Part shown: piece by piece, positions 22,218-33,504 of the stretch
Layout of the letters: each line of letters begins with the position of its first letter
Position numbering within the stretch: the first letter of the stretch is position 1
DNA from: Symbiodinium sp. CCMP2592
Lineage: Eukaryota > Sar > Dinophyceae > Suessiales > Symbiodiniaceae
NCBI GenBank assembly: GCA_905221615.1
Contig: CAJNDT010002890.1
Coordinates: 1,200,001-1,264,000 of the forward strand
Direction of reading: 5' to 3'
DNA: 64,000 bases
The notes under the pieces: model-generated
Databases searched by the model: none
What the model saw: the letters and a program-made list of their open reading frames with translations, nothing else
Told to the model about the DNA's origin: nothing
Translations under genes and position numbers: made by a program

Positions 22218-22337
22218 CTTAAAGGGTCATGGGACTTAGTAACTAGGGTTATAATTAGGGTGACTATACTTATAACTACTTATAACCCCAATTAGGCTAC
22301 TTATAACCCTACTTGCTAAGTTCCATGATCCTGGATG
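22218..22337. mobile_element. Family A' foldback, target duplication TA
   Basis: Left CTTAAAGGGTCATGGGACTT, right AAGTTCCATGATCCTGGATG. TA on both flanks (22216-22217, 22338-22339). A' differs from A by CATGGGACTT in place of CGGGGGACTT. Confidence 0.72.
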
Positions 22338-22403
22338 TATGGGTGCTGCATTGAGGGGGGGCCTCTACTTCAGATCGAAGAGGGCAGAATTGGGTTTGGA
22401 GAA

Positions 22404-22500
22404 CCCTAAAGGTCCAAGTATCATTATGGTATATTTACTTTATAGGGTAGTTTGGGGGTCTAAGTATATATGCCATAATAATGATACTTGGACCCTATGG
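22404..22500. mobile_element. Family V foldback
   Basis: GGTCCAAGTATCATTATGG pairs with CCATAATAATGATACTTGG, nearly perfect over 19 bp. Single copy seen. Confidence 0.7.
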
Positions 22501-22756
22501 AGACAGGGTTCTTTGACCGCATTATGGCGTGTTTTACTACTTTCCGGGGACGCTTGTGCTTGTGGTGCTAAAAGATGGCGTTTACGCAGGGCTTCAGGTT
22601 CGGGTTTTTGGGTTCATTCGACATTGAACTGTCTCCTGTTCCTCGTTTCATGTGGTGTTTACTTGGTGTCCTTGTGACCGTCTTTCCGTTCCCTAACGAC
22701 AGCTCGCACTTGCAGAGCATGAGATGTCAACCCATCATGCCTAGCCGGAGACTCGA

Positions 22757-22911
22757 CCCAGCGCCTCCAAAACCCCTGAATTAAGGAATATACCTTAAAA
22801 TCATATTAGGGGTCCTACTATAATTTATAAGGTATATTCCTTAAACTATAATAGGATCCCTTATATAATTTAAGGTATATTCCTTAGTTAAGGGGTTTTG
22901 GAGTCTCTGGG
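22757..22911. mobile_element. Dimeric family B foldback
   Basis: CCCAGCGCCTCCAAAACCCC against GGGGTTTTGGAGTCTCTGGG. Two successive GGTATATTCC cores lie in the right part. Confidence 0.82.
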
Positions 22912-22932
22912 TGGTGCTTACTTACCCATGGG

Positions 22933-23006
22933 CCCCAAAGTAGTTCCTTTTTGGGAGTAACTTAAAGGATTCTAAATATGAATCCCAAAAAGGAACTACT
23001 TTGGGG
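22933..23006. mobile_element. Family M short foldback
   Basis: CCCCAAAGTAGTTCCTTTTT pairs with AAAAAGGAACTACTTTGGGG, 20 of 20. Confidence 0.8.
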
Positions 23007-23067
23007 ATGCCAGCAGGGGCATCCAGAGCAGACGTCGCCGCTCGAGGATGAGGCCGATCCTCAGCGA

Positions 23068-23102
23068 GGGTTTTAGGGTTTCGGGTTTAGGGTTTTAGGG
23101 AT
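23068..23102 (+). repeat. TTTAGGG telomere-like array
   Basis: About five units with variants TTTCGGG and TTTTAGGG. Confidence 0.8.
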
Positions 23103-23669
23103 GCAGCGGTGAGATGAGGGCAGGGGTAGTTCAAGAGAAGGGGCTTAATACAAGGGATGCATAATCCCACGCCTATAGACCCTATAAGCCTTAAAGCCGA
23201 AACCCTACGTCCCAGACCCAAAACCCCACCTACTTTCATCCTACCTTCTGAGGCCAGCGAATTCGGAGCCCCAAAGCCGGATCATTTCAAGCGACCTCCA
23301 CGCGCGAGTTTCAAAACTTTTCGGGTTTAGGATTCAAAGTTGAGGGTTTAGGACTTATAGGCTTTAAGGCTTGCAGGGTTTAGAGCATAGGGTTTTGGAG
23401 AGGCCTCGAACCCACTGTTTCGTGTGGATGTAGCCCCAAGGAAACAGCTGAACAAAACACAGGACCTAGATCAGAACAGGTTGGGGTTGAGTAGTCAGGA
23501 TTTGGTCTTTCTAGGGTTCCCGATTTTATCTATAGTATGCAGCCCCCCTGAAGCCCCAGTCCGTCCTAGTCCATTTGTTCAGCTTTTCATTGACTGTTTA
23601 CTGTCTATTGCTATTGCAAGTACTATTTCAATCGTACTTGTTATTGCTATTACTGTGACTATGACTATT

Positions 23670-24080
<411 letters not shown>

Positions 24081-24143
24081 ACTGCTGCCAGCACTGCTGC
24101 TACTATTACTATTAGACTATTTCCATGTTTATTGCAGTATTAA

Positions 24144-26969
24144 TACTCTAATTACTCTGACTTTTTTGCTATTATTCCTGAAAGTAGGCGATCGATTGGT
24201 TGCTATGCTTTGACACAAACAGCGGAGTGTACGTACTCCATGGCACATGTTGCGGCACTTTGGGCTGTTGTTAAAGCATTCCAAAGCAGGAAGACGCATG
24301 CATAGCAGGAGACGCCGACATGAAATCAGAATCGAACACCCAAGACTCGATCATTCGAAATGGGACGTTCGGTACTGCTCGTGTGACGCTCTTGTGTGTT
24401 GCCTGGCTGCTGCCATGGACTTGTGCAATTCGTTTTTGAGCAACCTTGTGCCGCGTAGTCATCGTGACCTTCATATCGTTCGTGACATCACCCTTGTGTT
24501 CACAAATGGACCATAGTAGAAAAGGCAAATACGCACTTACCAGAGCTAGGACGGGCATCGAGACTATTGTTGTCAACGACGGCATATGATTCTCGTAGAG
24601 GTTTTGCAGGTTTGGGTTTGTTATATGTCAGTCAGGAGTCATAGATTCCAGGTGTTGGCGATCATTCAGCCGGTGTTAAGCCGAAGGCCAGCTAACAGCT
24701 AACAGTTCGAATGCGCTGCTCCCCATCCGTTGTGCGAGGACCCCCTTAACCCAAACCACGAATCACCTCGGTGCCAAGTCCGGCAAAGTCCAAGTGTTCA
24801 AAGGGCAATCGTGGCTTTCGAGTTTGGACTTCTATAAGTAGTGCTTCGAGGTCGTTCAAGCATCGTTTAGGGGTCCTGGCTTGCGGGTGTAATTTGGTCT
24901 GCGTTGACTGTTTCGATTTCAGATTAGATCCCTCTGCTGCGAATGCCTCAAAGCCGTCCGTGCCCGTGATCCAGCAGGGCATCCCTACTTTCATATGCCC
25001 GTCAAAGATCAAGCATCAAGACAGGCCCGAGTTTGTACATTTACGGCCACTGATGCCTTTAAGACTGGGCATACTGCCGTATTCGAAGTAATTTGTAACT
25101 TGTTGCAGAGACTCGTTCAACGAATAGAGATCGTGCTTGAAGTTTTCGCACAGCTTGCTCAATTTTGAGTTGTATGGCCTAATCTGTTCTGGCAAACCTT
25201 GCCACGCAAGACTCGTAATAACTCAAATTCTGACTTGAGTACATATAATGTTTTCTCCCCGAGCAGCCAGCCAGCCAGCCCCGATTCTTGCCAAGATGAG
25301 CGCCAGGACTTGCAGAGCCAGAAATGACTGGTCCGTTTACGAGTTTCCCTTGTAGAAGTTCCTAACAATTGTGAAGCCACTAAGCCATGACACCAGGTCG
25401 GCTCGCCTGCGGCTGCATTCGCGGAGACACTTCGAGAAATACCTCGGGCAATGCGGGATTTCCTGCTTGACAAGGCAGCGCAGGGTCCAGTTTCAAGTTT
25501 CGGGGCTTCGGGGCCATGAGGCTTAAGAGACTGGGCTTGGTTTGGGGTCGTAGATTCTGTGAAGCATCAATAGAGCAATGATTGTGAATCAGCACAATCC
25601 TGATTTCTTCTATCGGAAACACGTAGAAGATCGTACATGTATCTGTATTCAATATGCACATTACATGTGTGCAAATCTTTCTCATATTTATATTTAATCT
25701 GTAACTGTGTATTTGTCGTCTGTCTTCACACTTAATAATATTCATGACAGTTTTTATGTGTTCATGTATACGTGTATTTGCTGTCACATGCATAAAAACA
25801 TGGAAATTGGACGTTTATGTGCACATGCACATTGAGATCTAGACTCAGATTTATGTTCGGCTTTCAGATCAAGTTGTTCAACTTTAGCTTATGTTCGTTT
25901 GCCTCGTCCTATGTTCCGGCATAAACGTTTAGGTTAGCGTAGCTTTAACGTGTGCTGACAATGTTGTTTTCGTTTTTATGCCATACTTGCATGTATCCAG
26001 GAACCTTATGGAACTTTCAGCAACAACCTTTGCGTTACGAAGTACTTGAGGAATCCGCCATGTTGTGTACGGCTCGTTTTATTCCATAATTATTGCATAC
26101 CTTGCAGATGATATGTGTGTAGAGGTGTGCACGCATATGTACAGAAAGTTGATTCCTAGGCATACAGAGCGAAACTCCTACGTCGCCTAAACACTTATCA
26201 CTGAGTAAAATCCAAGGTCTCTATCTTGCATTCAAAAACCAATGTTGGGGTTTAGGGTTTAAATTTAGGGAACTTCGACGTGTTAAGATCTGAATGGCAG
26301 AGTGGGCGTCCTTGAACTACTTCGGCCCATCTCTGGAACAGTCCCGAACATTCATGGCTAATCAGCAAACATCCCTAAAGAGCCCTAAAGCGCGCATATT
26401 TGTACGCGTTTAAGGCCTAAGTTTATGCTCAATGAGTACATGGAGCTTTTTTCGAGATTTTGAGTTCCCGGCTTTATAAGTGGGCATACTACGCTTCGTG
26501 ATTTTCCAAAAAATCCCACTCTCCGGGCGCTCTACCTGACCGACCTTGCTACCCCACGTGTTCACAGGGCCTACGCTTGATGGTTGGGGTGTGGAAGGGG
26601 CCATCTTCAGGACGTGATGGGTCTAGGAATCAGAGAAAGTTTTGCATGCTAAGCCATACACGGTGGCCTTTGGTTTAACATCTGCTGTAACAAGCTTTGT
26701 CCAGCACTTCAACCTTGTTTAACAAGCTTTGTTCGAAACCCCCTCCAGCTCCTATCGTGTGTAGGCTTTTTGCTTGCTGGCGCAGCTGAAACCCTTGCCT
26801 GGCCTGCAGCGATCCATGATCGGTTTGGGGCTTCTGAAGCACCTGTATTCGACCCGGTCACCCCGATCTAGAATGATGCCATGTCCCACACTGCAGCTGT
26901 ACGTGCAGTGAGTCCTGACCCCCAGCATTGCGAGACCGCAGCTTCCCCAGCCATGATCCGACGACTCTA
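24144..26969. other. Repeat-poor stretch, no recognised gene
   Basis: The longest stretch without foldback elements and almost without telomere-like motifs. Open frames of 80-137 codons exist on both strands (for example 24271-24585 minus, 24771-25091 plus, 25380-25793 minus) but show no domain, and the opposite-strand pairs overlap. If a conventional intergenic region or a fast-evolving gene exists in the window it may be here. Confidence 0.4.
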
Positions 26970-27062
26970 CTTGGAGGGTCGGCGGACCTAGTATATAAGC
27001 AGGTAGTTCAAGTAGATCTATAACTACCATAAAGGGGTTCCTAAGAACCCCAACCCTACAAG
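26970..27062. mobile_element. Family A foldback, short, target duplication TA
   Basis: CTTGGAGGGTCGGCGGACCT at the left, AACCCCAACCCTACAAG at the right. TA on both flanks (26968-26969, 27063-27064). Confidence 0.65.
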
Positions 27063-28267
27063 TACGATCTACATGGCCCCGGAGCGGGAGGTGTACAAAC
27101 AGGCCAACTACTGCGTAGATCCTTTACTCAAAGGGTCCCGGTACCCAGGATTCATACATTCCCCAAATGCTTAACCTATATTTATTACTACTATCAACAC
27201 CCCAAATACCATTTATTGGTCGTTTGGGCCCGTCAGATTGGGTTTATGTAATAAGGTTTCGGTATGTTTCGGCTTCACCTTAAATTCCGGGTCTCGAAGA
27301 CCTGCGAATCTCGAAGGCCGATGCTTCATCTCAGTGTCCCGGCACGCATTTGGGAAGAGTCTGTTCGTATGGCCTACAGTCTAGGCTAGGCTTGAGAGCA
27401 GGCCCCACGATAGCCCTTTCCGTTGGGCTTTAGGTTTTCGGCTTCAGGATTCAAGGCTTTGGGTTTTTGTCGCACATCAGGGTCTTGGGGACAACGATTT
27501 AGTTGCTAGAGCTTGTGAAAATATCAATCTCCAGTAGGACTTCGGGAGTATAAGCCGCGGTTGATGGGCTAAAGCACAAATAAGGCCTAGAGGATAAACA
27601 CGACTTCCACACCAACGCAATAGTGCTGCAACCAAGGTTTGCAGAATCTTCGCCTCCCTTGCGCAACCGCATCGATGAAGGGCGCCAAGCTGCGGCATAC
27701 GTCCTGGCACCTTGGGAGTGTTCGTCATCGTTCTTGAAATATCAACCGGGTTATGTTTTCTGTAGCGTTCTGAAGGCAATGCGCCGGCCGCAAACCCTGC
27801 ACCTGAACTCAAATTACCAAAACCCCGAAATTTGGATCTTCGCGGTGAGGCAGGTCATGTCAGCTTCAGTCGCTCATGATTGGCATAGTTGTTTTCTGAC
27901 TGAATCTTGACGCCAAACCCTGAACCTGCAGTCCTGCCCGAGCTCCCCAAAAGAAGCGCAAATAAGATACACCGTAGAGTGGAATTCCTGTCCTCGCAGG
28001 GCGTCCTTTGACATTGAAGCTATTGCATCCTACTGTTGAAGCAAGTTGAACACGGTTCAAGGTGCAGGTTTTTGGCACTTCCCTAAAGCCTAAACATCTA
28101 AATCCTTATAGCCATCTAGGTCTTTCAGTAGGGTCTTTGTCCCTTTTTGGTGATCGTAGGTTCCCGACAAGAGTGCCCGCTTTCAAAAAGCAGCCTTTCT
28201 ATTCCTGGGTTGCTCGGGATCCCCGCCCCTAAACCCTACACCCTGAACATGTAAGTCCCTATACCTA
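27063..28267. other. No recognised gene; decayed foldback at 28110-28215
   Basis: 28110-28215 resembles a decayed family Q copy (TTGTCCCTTTTTGG... CTTTCTATTCCTGGGTTGC). Overlapping opposite-strand frames at 27477-27910 lack support. Confidence 0.35.
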
Positions 28268-28398
28268 CTTGGAGGGTTGGCGGACTTAGTAGGTAGGTAA
28301 CAAGGAGACTAATAAGTGCCCCAAAAGGAATCCCAAATGGGGGTGTGGTGCTTATAAGTGCAGAAAATAGAAGCTACTAAGTCCCCCGACTCTCCAAG
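28268..28398. mobile_element. Family A foldback, target duplication TA
   Basis: CTTGGAGGGTTGGCGGACTT against CCCCCGACTCTCCAAG. TA at 28266-28267 and 28399-28400. Confidence 0.88.
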
Positions 28399-28497
28399 TA
28401 AACTCTACACCCCAGACCCCCTAAACCCTGAACCTAAACCCTAAGTGTATCCGGGGGAGCCCAAAGTATGAAAAGCTTTCAAGAACGAGGAGTTTCC

Positions 28498-28594
28498 CAA
28501 AATTTGGGGTATCTTATTTTGGGGACCTTATATATAATAATGATCCTACTAATTAAGGTACTATATAAGGGTTCCCTATTTTCGGAAACTCCCA
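28498..28594. mobile_element. Family H foldback
   Basis: GAGGAGTTTCCCAAAATTTG pairs with CTATTTTCGGAAACTCCC. Centre TTTTGGGGACC...TGATCCTACT. Confidence 0.75.
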
Positions 28595-28690
28595 ACTAGG
28601 CCTGGGCCGGCGCGGTGCTCTGGTGCATCAGGCAGGGCGGAGCTCTGGTAGTTCATTCTGGGCTCTAAGAGGTTTAGGGCCAGGGTGTAG

Positions 28691-28799
28691 CCCTAAGGGT
28701 CCAGGTACCCAAATAGTATATCCTTTGGCAACAAAGTACCTATATAGGGACCACTTTCAGGCCAAAGTATATACTATTCGGGTACATGGACCCTTAGGG
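28691..28799. mobile_element. Family I foldback, 3-bp target duplication TAG
   Basis: CCCTAAGGGTCCAGGTACCC pairs with GGGTACATGGACCCTTAGGG. TAG at 28688-28690 and 28800-28802. Confidence 0.88.
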
Positions 28800-29304
28800 T
28801 AGGGGCTAAGATTAAAGTTAAGAGTGTAGGTTACAGAAAGTTTCGGAGCTAGGGTTCATGGTAAAAGGAGTAGGAAAAAGCAGTGGACGTTTAGGATGAC
28901 GATTTCAAGGTTTGGGTTGTGTTCAGCTCCGAGACCGTCAATTACGCATGCACCCGAAATCATCGAAGTTGGCAGCAGGAGATCCGGAAATCCTATGGAG
29001 GAAGCCAAGAGATCCCAACAACCCTACAGAAATGAAATTCCCACAACAACTCCAAGAGCCAAGAGCACTAAAGAAGTTGCAGCAACCTTTAACGCCAAGA
29101 AGATGATGCGAACAAGCATTTAAAAAAGAGCCCTTACACCCCAAGCCCTGAGCCCTAAAATAAAGCCCTTAAGGCCCTGAGCAATAAAATATTAAAGCAC
29201 TGAAGAGCCCCCGTAGCCTCGGCAGATATCGCAATGCAGCGACCGCGGCTGTTCTGATGGCCTGGCTGTGGCGCTTCCGAGCAGTCCCCTGGCCCTTTCT
29301 TAAA

Positions 29305-29414
29305 CTACTATTTGCTTAAGAACCCCCCCCAAAAAAACAGAAAATATATTCCTTATGGGGGTAATATAGGGATTATTGTTTTAATTTTTTGGGTGTTTCT
29401 TAAGCAAATAGTAG
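29305..29414. mobile_element. Family P foldback
   Basis: CTACTATTTGCTTAAGAA pairs perfectly with TTCTTAAGCAAATAGTAG. Single copy seen. Confidence 0.8.
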
Positions 29415-30118
29415 TACAGCAATTCGAGATCTTGGGGCTCAGGTTTCTTAGTGCAATTCGATATGTTGGGGCTCAGTGGTGGAGGCTTCTCTTGGGTCTT
29501 TTGAGGTTGTTGTTAGTTCCACTGGGTGTAGGGCTGTTGATAGATTTGTTGGGTCCGGTTTGTGAAACTGGCTGAGTTACTCTTTTGAGCTTTCATTGCA
29601 GATGTTTAGGGTATTTGGCCCCTCGGGTGCCAAGTGCCAGAACAGCTAGTTGAGCGTGGGATCAGAGTTCTTTGCAGTTAGATCTGTTGCTGTTACTATA
29701 ATTGTACTGTATATGTTTAGGGTTTGATTTAGGGTTTACTCTATACTTCTTAGGTATTTGGGCTGGCATCCTGACCAAAGAAGGCTGCGGGCAGTTCTAA
29801 AGGTTTCGGATCAAATGCCTGAAGGCAAATGCTATAGGCCCTAAAGTCCTACACCGTGCCTGCTTCGAAACATCCCTGATTTCGGGGTTTTGCAGGTCCA
29901 ACGGTTCAGGGGTTGGGCTTTGGTTAGCACTTTAGGTTTGAGACTCAGATGCTCGGACCGCTTTAGGGGTTTAGGGTTTGTGGTATTCGAAAGAGTCGGA
30001 CTGCGCGGCTCATGCAATCTTAGCAGTCGGTTAAGTGACCTTTAACCGCTTTAGTTCCAAAGATCAACCTTTAGGTAAGACAATTAATTAATGTCAAGAT
30101 TTGGAGTTGGGCAGCATT

Positions 30119-30218
30119 CCCAGAGCATCCATATACACCAACATTATACCCGAAGCCATTACAAGGATGGTCTTTCGGTACCTAATTCCACAATGGTAGT
30201 GTATATGGGCCCTCTGGG
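30119..30218. mobile_element. Family K foldback, 3-bp target duplication ATT
   Basis: CCCAGAGCATCCATATACAC at the left, GTGTATATGGGCCCTCTGGG at the right. ATT at 30116-30118 and 30219-30221. Confidence 0.82.
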
Positions 30219-30338
30219 ATTGAAACTACGATGCGGCTTTGTTGATTCGGCCTTTGGGCTGTTTTTTAAATCCCTATGGTGGAGGCTGTAGGGATGAGGG
30301 ATCTTGTGCGAAGCCCTCACCCATGGATCCACACACTA

Positions 30339-30458
30339 CTTGGAGGATCATGGGACTTAGTAAGTAGGGTTATAAGTACCCTAATTGGGGTTATAAGTAA
30401 TTATAAGTATAGTTACCCGAATTATAACCCCAGTTACTAAGTCCCATGACCCTTTAAG
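30339..30458. mobile_element. Family A' foldback, target duplication TA
   Basis: CTTGGAGGATCATGGGACTT pairs with AAGTCCCATGACCCTTTAAG. TA on both flanks (30337-30338, 30459-30460). Confidence 0.85.
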
Positions 30459-30764
30459 TATGCGAAGTGTCCAGGTTACGCTGGGCTGCACTTTGAACGA
30501 GCTCCTGGGTGTCACTGGAGGCATGCCCGAAAATGCAGGGCTTTGACGTCTTACAAGCATCATAGGCTTCCCCCGAAACCTCATTCTGGTCTTTACGGCT
30601 CCCATGTTAGAATCCTCATAGTAGCCCTTATGGCAAGAATGCGAAGAAGCCTCTGTGGAACCCCATCTAGGCACCTGTATTGGTAGAGATGAGCCATGGG
30701 ATTCATCCTCATTCCAAAGAAGTACCAAGCAATATGGAGGGCCTGAACGTATCCATGTATCCAT
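30381..30764 (-). CDS. Open frame of doubtful status
   Basis: 127 codons from an ATG inside a family I-like remnant (30749-30840). The first 100 residues look ordinary (for example SHGSSLPIQVPRWGSTEAS), but the C-terminal part is translated from the family A' element, so at best an exon ends near 30460. No domain. Confidence 0.15.
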   Translation of the reverse strand: MDTWIRSGPPYCLVLLWNEDESHGSSLPIQVPRWGSTEASSHSCHKGYYEDSNMGAVKTRMRFRGKPMMLVRRQSPAFSGMPPVTPRSSFKVQPSVTWTLRILKGSWDLVTGVIIRVTILIITYNPN

Positions 30765-31170
30765 ATGGTTTATACTTTGACACGAATGCGCTTCTATATT
30801 TGGTCAAAGTATATACTTTGTGAATGCATGGGCTCTCAGGATCAAGCTACGTTTGTTTTGGTGTACATTGTAGTATATAGCTTGGCTACTCTTCCAAACC
30901 TACGTGCCCCCGTATTGGGTTATGTCTACGTTATGTGTATATTTATTTATATAGGTATACATTATATACAATACCCAAAATGTAGGTTTGAGATAAAAGC
31001 AATGCAGGTCGGTAACACTACGTAGAGTTTGGGAAATATTTGATCATTATCGTTGCTTGAACCCCCTCGGGCAAATGATGGGAGTGGCTTGGTCTGTGTC
31101 CCAGAGAGCTGAACAGCACAGCTGGCAGATTGACAACACTACAGAACCGCCCGATAATACTAGATAAACT

Positions 31171-31300
31171 AGGCCACCAAAAAAGCACATAAGCAAAATA
31201 AGGATAGGGATATCCCATACAAATCCCCTTATAAAGAAGCCCAATAAGGTAGGGATATCCCAATAAAATGCTTATGCTTATGTGCTTTTTGGGTCCCTAA
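31171..31300. mobile_element. Family G foldback
   Basis: AAAAAAGCACATAAGCAAAA at the left pairs with ATGCTTATGTGCTTTTTGGG-type right end. Two GGGATATCCC palindromes lie inside. Partial second copy at 56206-56300. Confidence 0.75.
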
Positions 31301-31805
31301 CAAACAACAGTAAGCCAGAAGCCCGGCCCTTACTAAGCTGTGCTTAAAAGCCACGGCGCCTGACATGTTTCTTATGGTGTATCGTGCTTCTTCCAGAACA
31401 CCAACGCCCTACGACCTGAAACTCTGAAGCCTGACCCATTAAGATCATTAAGGTTGGTTGGAAGCCTTGGAGCCTAATCCACCGGCCCGATTCACCCAAA
31501 CTCGGTCAAAGCTCTGTTGAATGTCAGTAAAGACGCTTCGCAACCTTTTGCCCTTGCAACCCTAGATGCCCCCTGGTTCCAAATCTGAATCCGTGCCCAA
31601 GTGTTCCATCTCTCTGGCCTTCGCTGTAAACCTTAACAGAATCGCAAATCCTTCGCTGAAAGCCCCACGCCTAAATCCCAGAAAATATGGGCACAAGTCT
31701 TGGCCGTAAAGCTCTATAAGCCCTTACTGTATCTCCCCAAGAAATCCACAGGCGTCTTGCTGGGCAGTCTGCCAAGCCTTTTCGTCAGGCCGCTCTTTGT
31801 GCGCG

Positions 31806-31966
31806 CTCAGACCCCTAAACACTGCACCCCTAAACCCGAAACCCTAAACCCGACACCCTAAACCCTAAACCCCTAAACCCTAAACACTGCACCCCCAAAC
31901 CCGAAACCCGACACCCTAAACCCTAAACCCTAAACCCCTAAACCCCTAAACCCCTGAACCCTAAAC
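31806..31966 (-). repeat. CCCTAAA telomere-like array, about 160 bp
   Basis: The longest fairly regular C-strand array in the window, mixing CCCTAAA, CCCCTAAA and CCCGAAA, with a duplicated 40-bp sub-block containing CTAAACACTGCACCC. Confidence 0.9.
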
Positions 31967-32005
31967 TGGTGGACCTGTTCGACAGCCCAGAAAGCTCCTC
32001 ACTAT

Positions 32006-32129
32006 GGGGTGGCTGTCAAAATGTTGGTCCCTTTTTTGGGTTTAGGGTTTGGGGTTTTGGGTTTAGGGTTTTAACAGGTGCCGTGTTGTAATAGGGACCC
32101 AAAAGGGACTATAATTTCGACAACCACCC
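32006..32129. mobile_element. Family C foldback with internal TTTAGGG array
   Basis: GGGTGGCTGTCAAAATGTTG pairs with ATAATTTCGACAACCACCC. Bases 32036-32072 in the left arm are TTTAGGG-type units. Confidence 0.82.
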
Positions 32130-32244
32130 GTGTGGAATTTAGTAGCTGAGTGGATACACTTTACATTTTTTGGGAGAATATTACCCGGTAGAAGACTAAA
32201 AGTGTACACGTTTTTGGTGGCTTATGAGCTCAGCAACAAAGAGA

Positions 32245-32333
32245 AGCCTAAATAATTACCAGTGTTATTCCTTTGGGTCCCTTACTATACTATGAAGGAG
32301 CCCCTAACCTTCTTCAAATTTTTAAGGCCCCTA
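32245..32333. mobile_element. Family D foldback, left end eroded
   Basis: GCCTAAATAATTACCAGTGT at the left, TTTTTAAGGCCCCTA at the right. Confidence 0.6.
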
Positions 32334-33407
32334 CATCAATCAAGCAATCCGTTTTGCGGAATGATGGGCTTTGGGCGTTTGGATTTAGGCTTGAGGGTTC
32401 CAGGTGTTGAGCTTTCGGATCGGGTTTTGGGACTGCTGTTCAGATATGAGTCGCAAAGGGTACAGTTGGGTTGTTGAGTTTACGGCGTGGTCCCAGTTGC
32501 TATGTTATTCCGGTATGATGTTTCCGAGCACCCAAGTCCGCTTGTTGAACCCCTTAGCCTTACACCTTAGTAGTCACATTACATCATCATTGAAAAACCT
32601 TGCACAAAATGTCTTGTGAAAATTTCAAAGAAACATCATAACGCCTTCGCAAAACCTCATGAACCCCTGATATTAAATAATAGACCTAGCACACCCTGAA
32701 ACTGAACGCGCAAGTAGAAGTTTCCAGAATCGTTTAGGGTTCTGGGCTTAAGGGCCCTGGGGAGTCCACTGAAAAGTCAGGGTAGGAGTACGGTAGGAGT
32801 TCCGCATAACCTGGCTCCATTGCAGCATCTTGGCTTCGATGCCGCTTTTCATAAAGACACGGCTGTGTTCACCTAGACTCCTGCTGTGGCGGCAGGAGTA
32901 GCAGCAGCAACAGTAGTACTCGTCGTGCTTGCCCCCACCCCCGACCCCTCCCCCCAAGCCCTTCGGCTCCCATGCCCGGTCCAAAGCTGAAGAGGCCTCC
33001 TCTCATCCCTGAGGCTCAGCCCCACTTTTCGGCATTCCCCGGGACCTCCTGGCCCGCATGAGCTGCTACGGGACTGCCCTAGTTCGATGAGGGAGTTTTG
33101 CAGTGGGTCTGTGCAGGTTTCGGTTCTTAGGCTTGCAGCGACAAGGTCTGAGGATTGAGGGCTTCAGCGCTTGCGGTTTTGTCGTAAGAGGGGTCTTGTG
33201 GAAGTGACCTGCCAGGTTTTGCAAGGTTCTTCAACGGTCCAACAGTCGTTAACAAGGTTCTTAGACGGATATTCGTTCAGTGTCCAGAGATCAGGGTTTA
33301 CAACCTGGGGCAACGGATTAGATTGGAAGTTTAAAAGCCGTGCTTCTAGGATTTGGGCCGCTCGGAACACCAGAGTTGTCGGCGTTATTCGATACTCACT
33401 CCGATGT

Positions 33408-33504
33408 CTGGGTTTTTGTTGAGGAATTGGACTCAAGTTACCATAATATCGAAACCATATCTTTATCATGGTAACTTAACTAAAGTTACTTAACAAGCAC
33501 CCAG
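33408..33504. mobile_element. Family F foldback, flanks ATGT/ATAT
   Basis: CTGGGTTTTTGTTGAGGAAT pairs with ACTTAACAAGCACCCAG. The flanking tetramers differ at one position. Confidence 0.8.

Noticed and set aside
25380..25793. 137-codon minus-strand frame in the repeat-poor stretch
   Set aside because: Length near chance expectation, no motif, no splice context, mixed composition; described only as part of the region.
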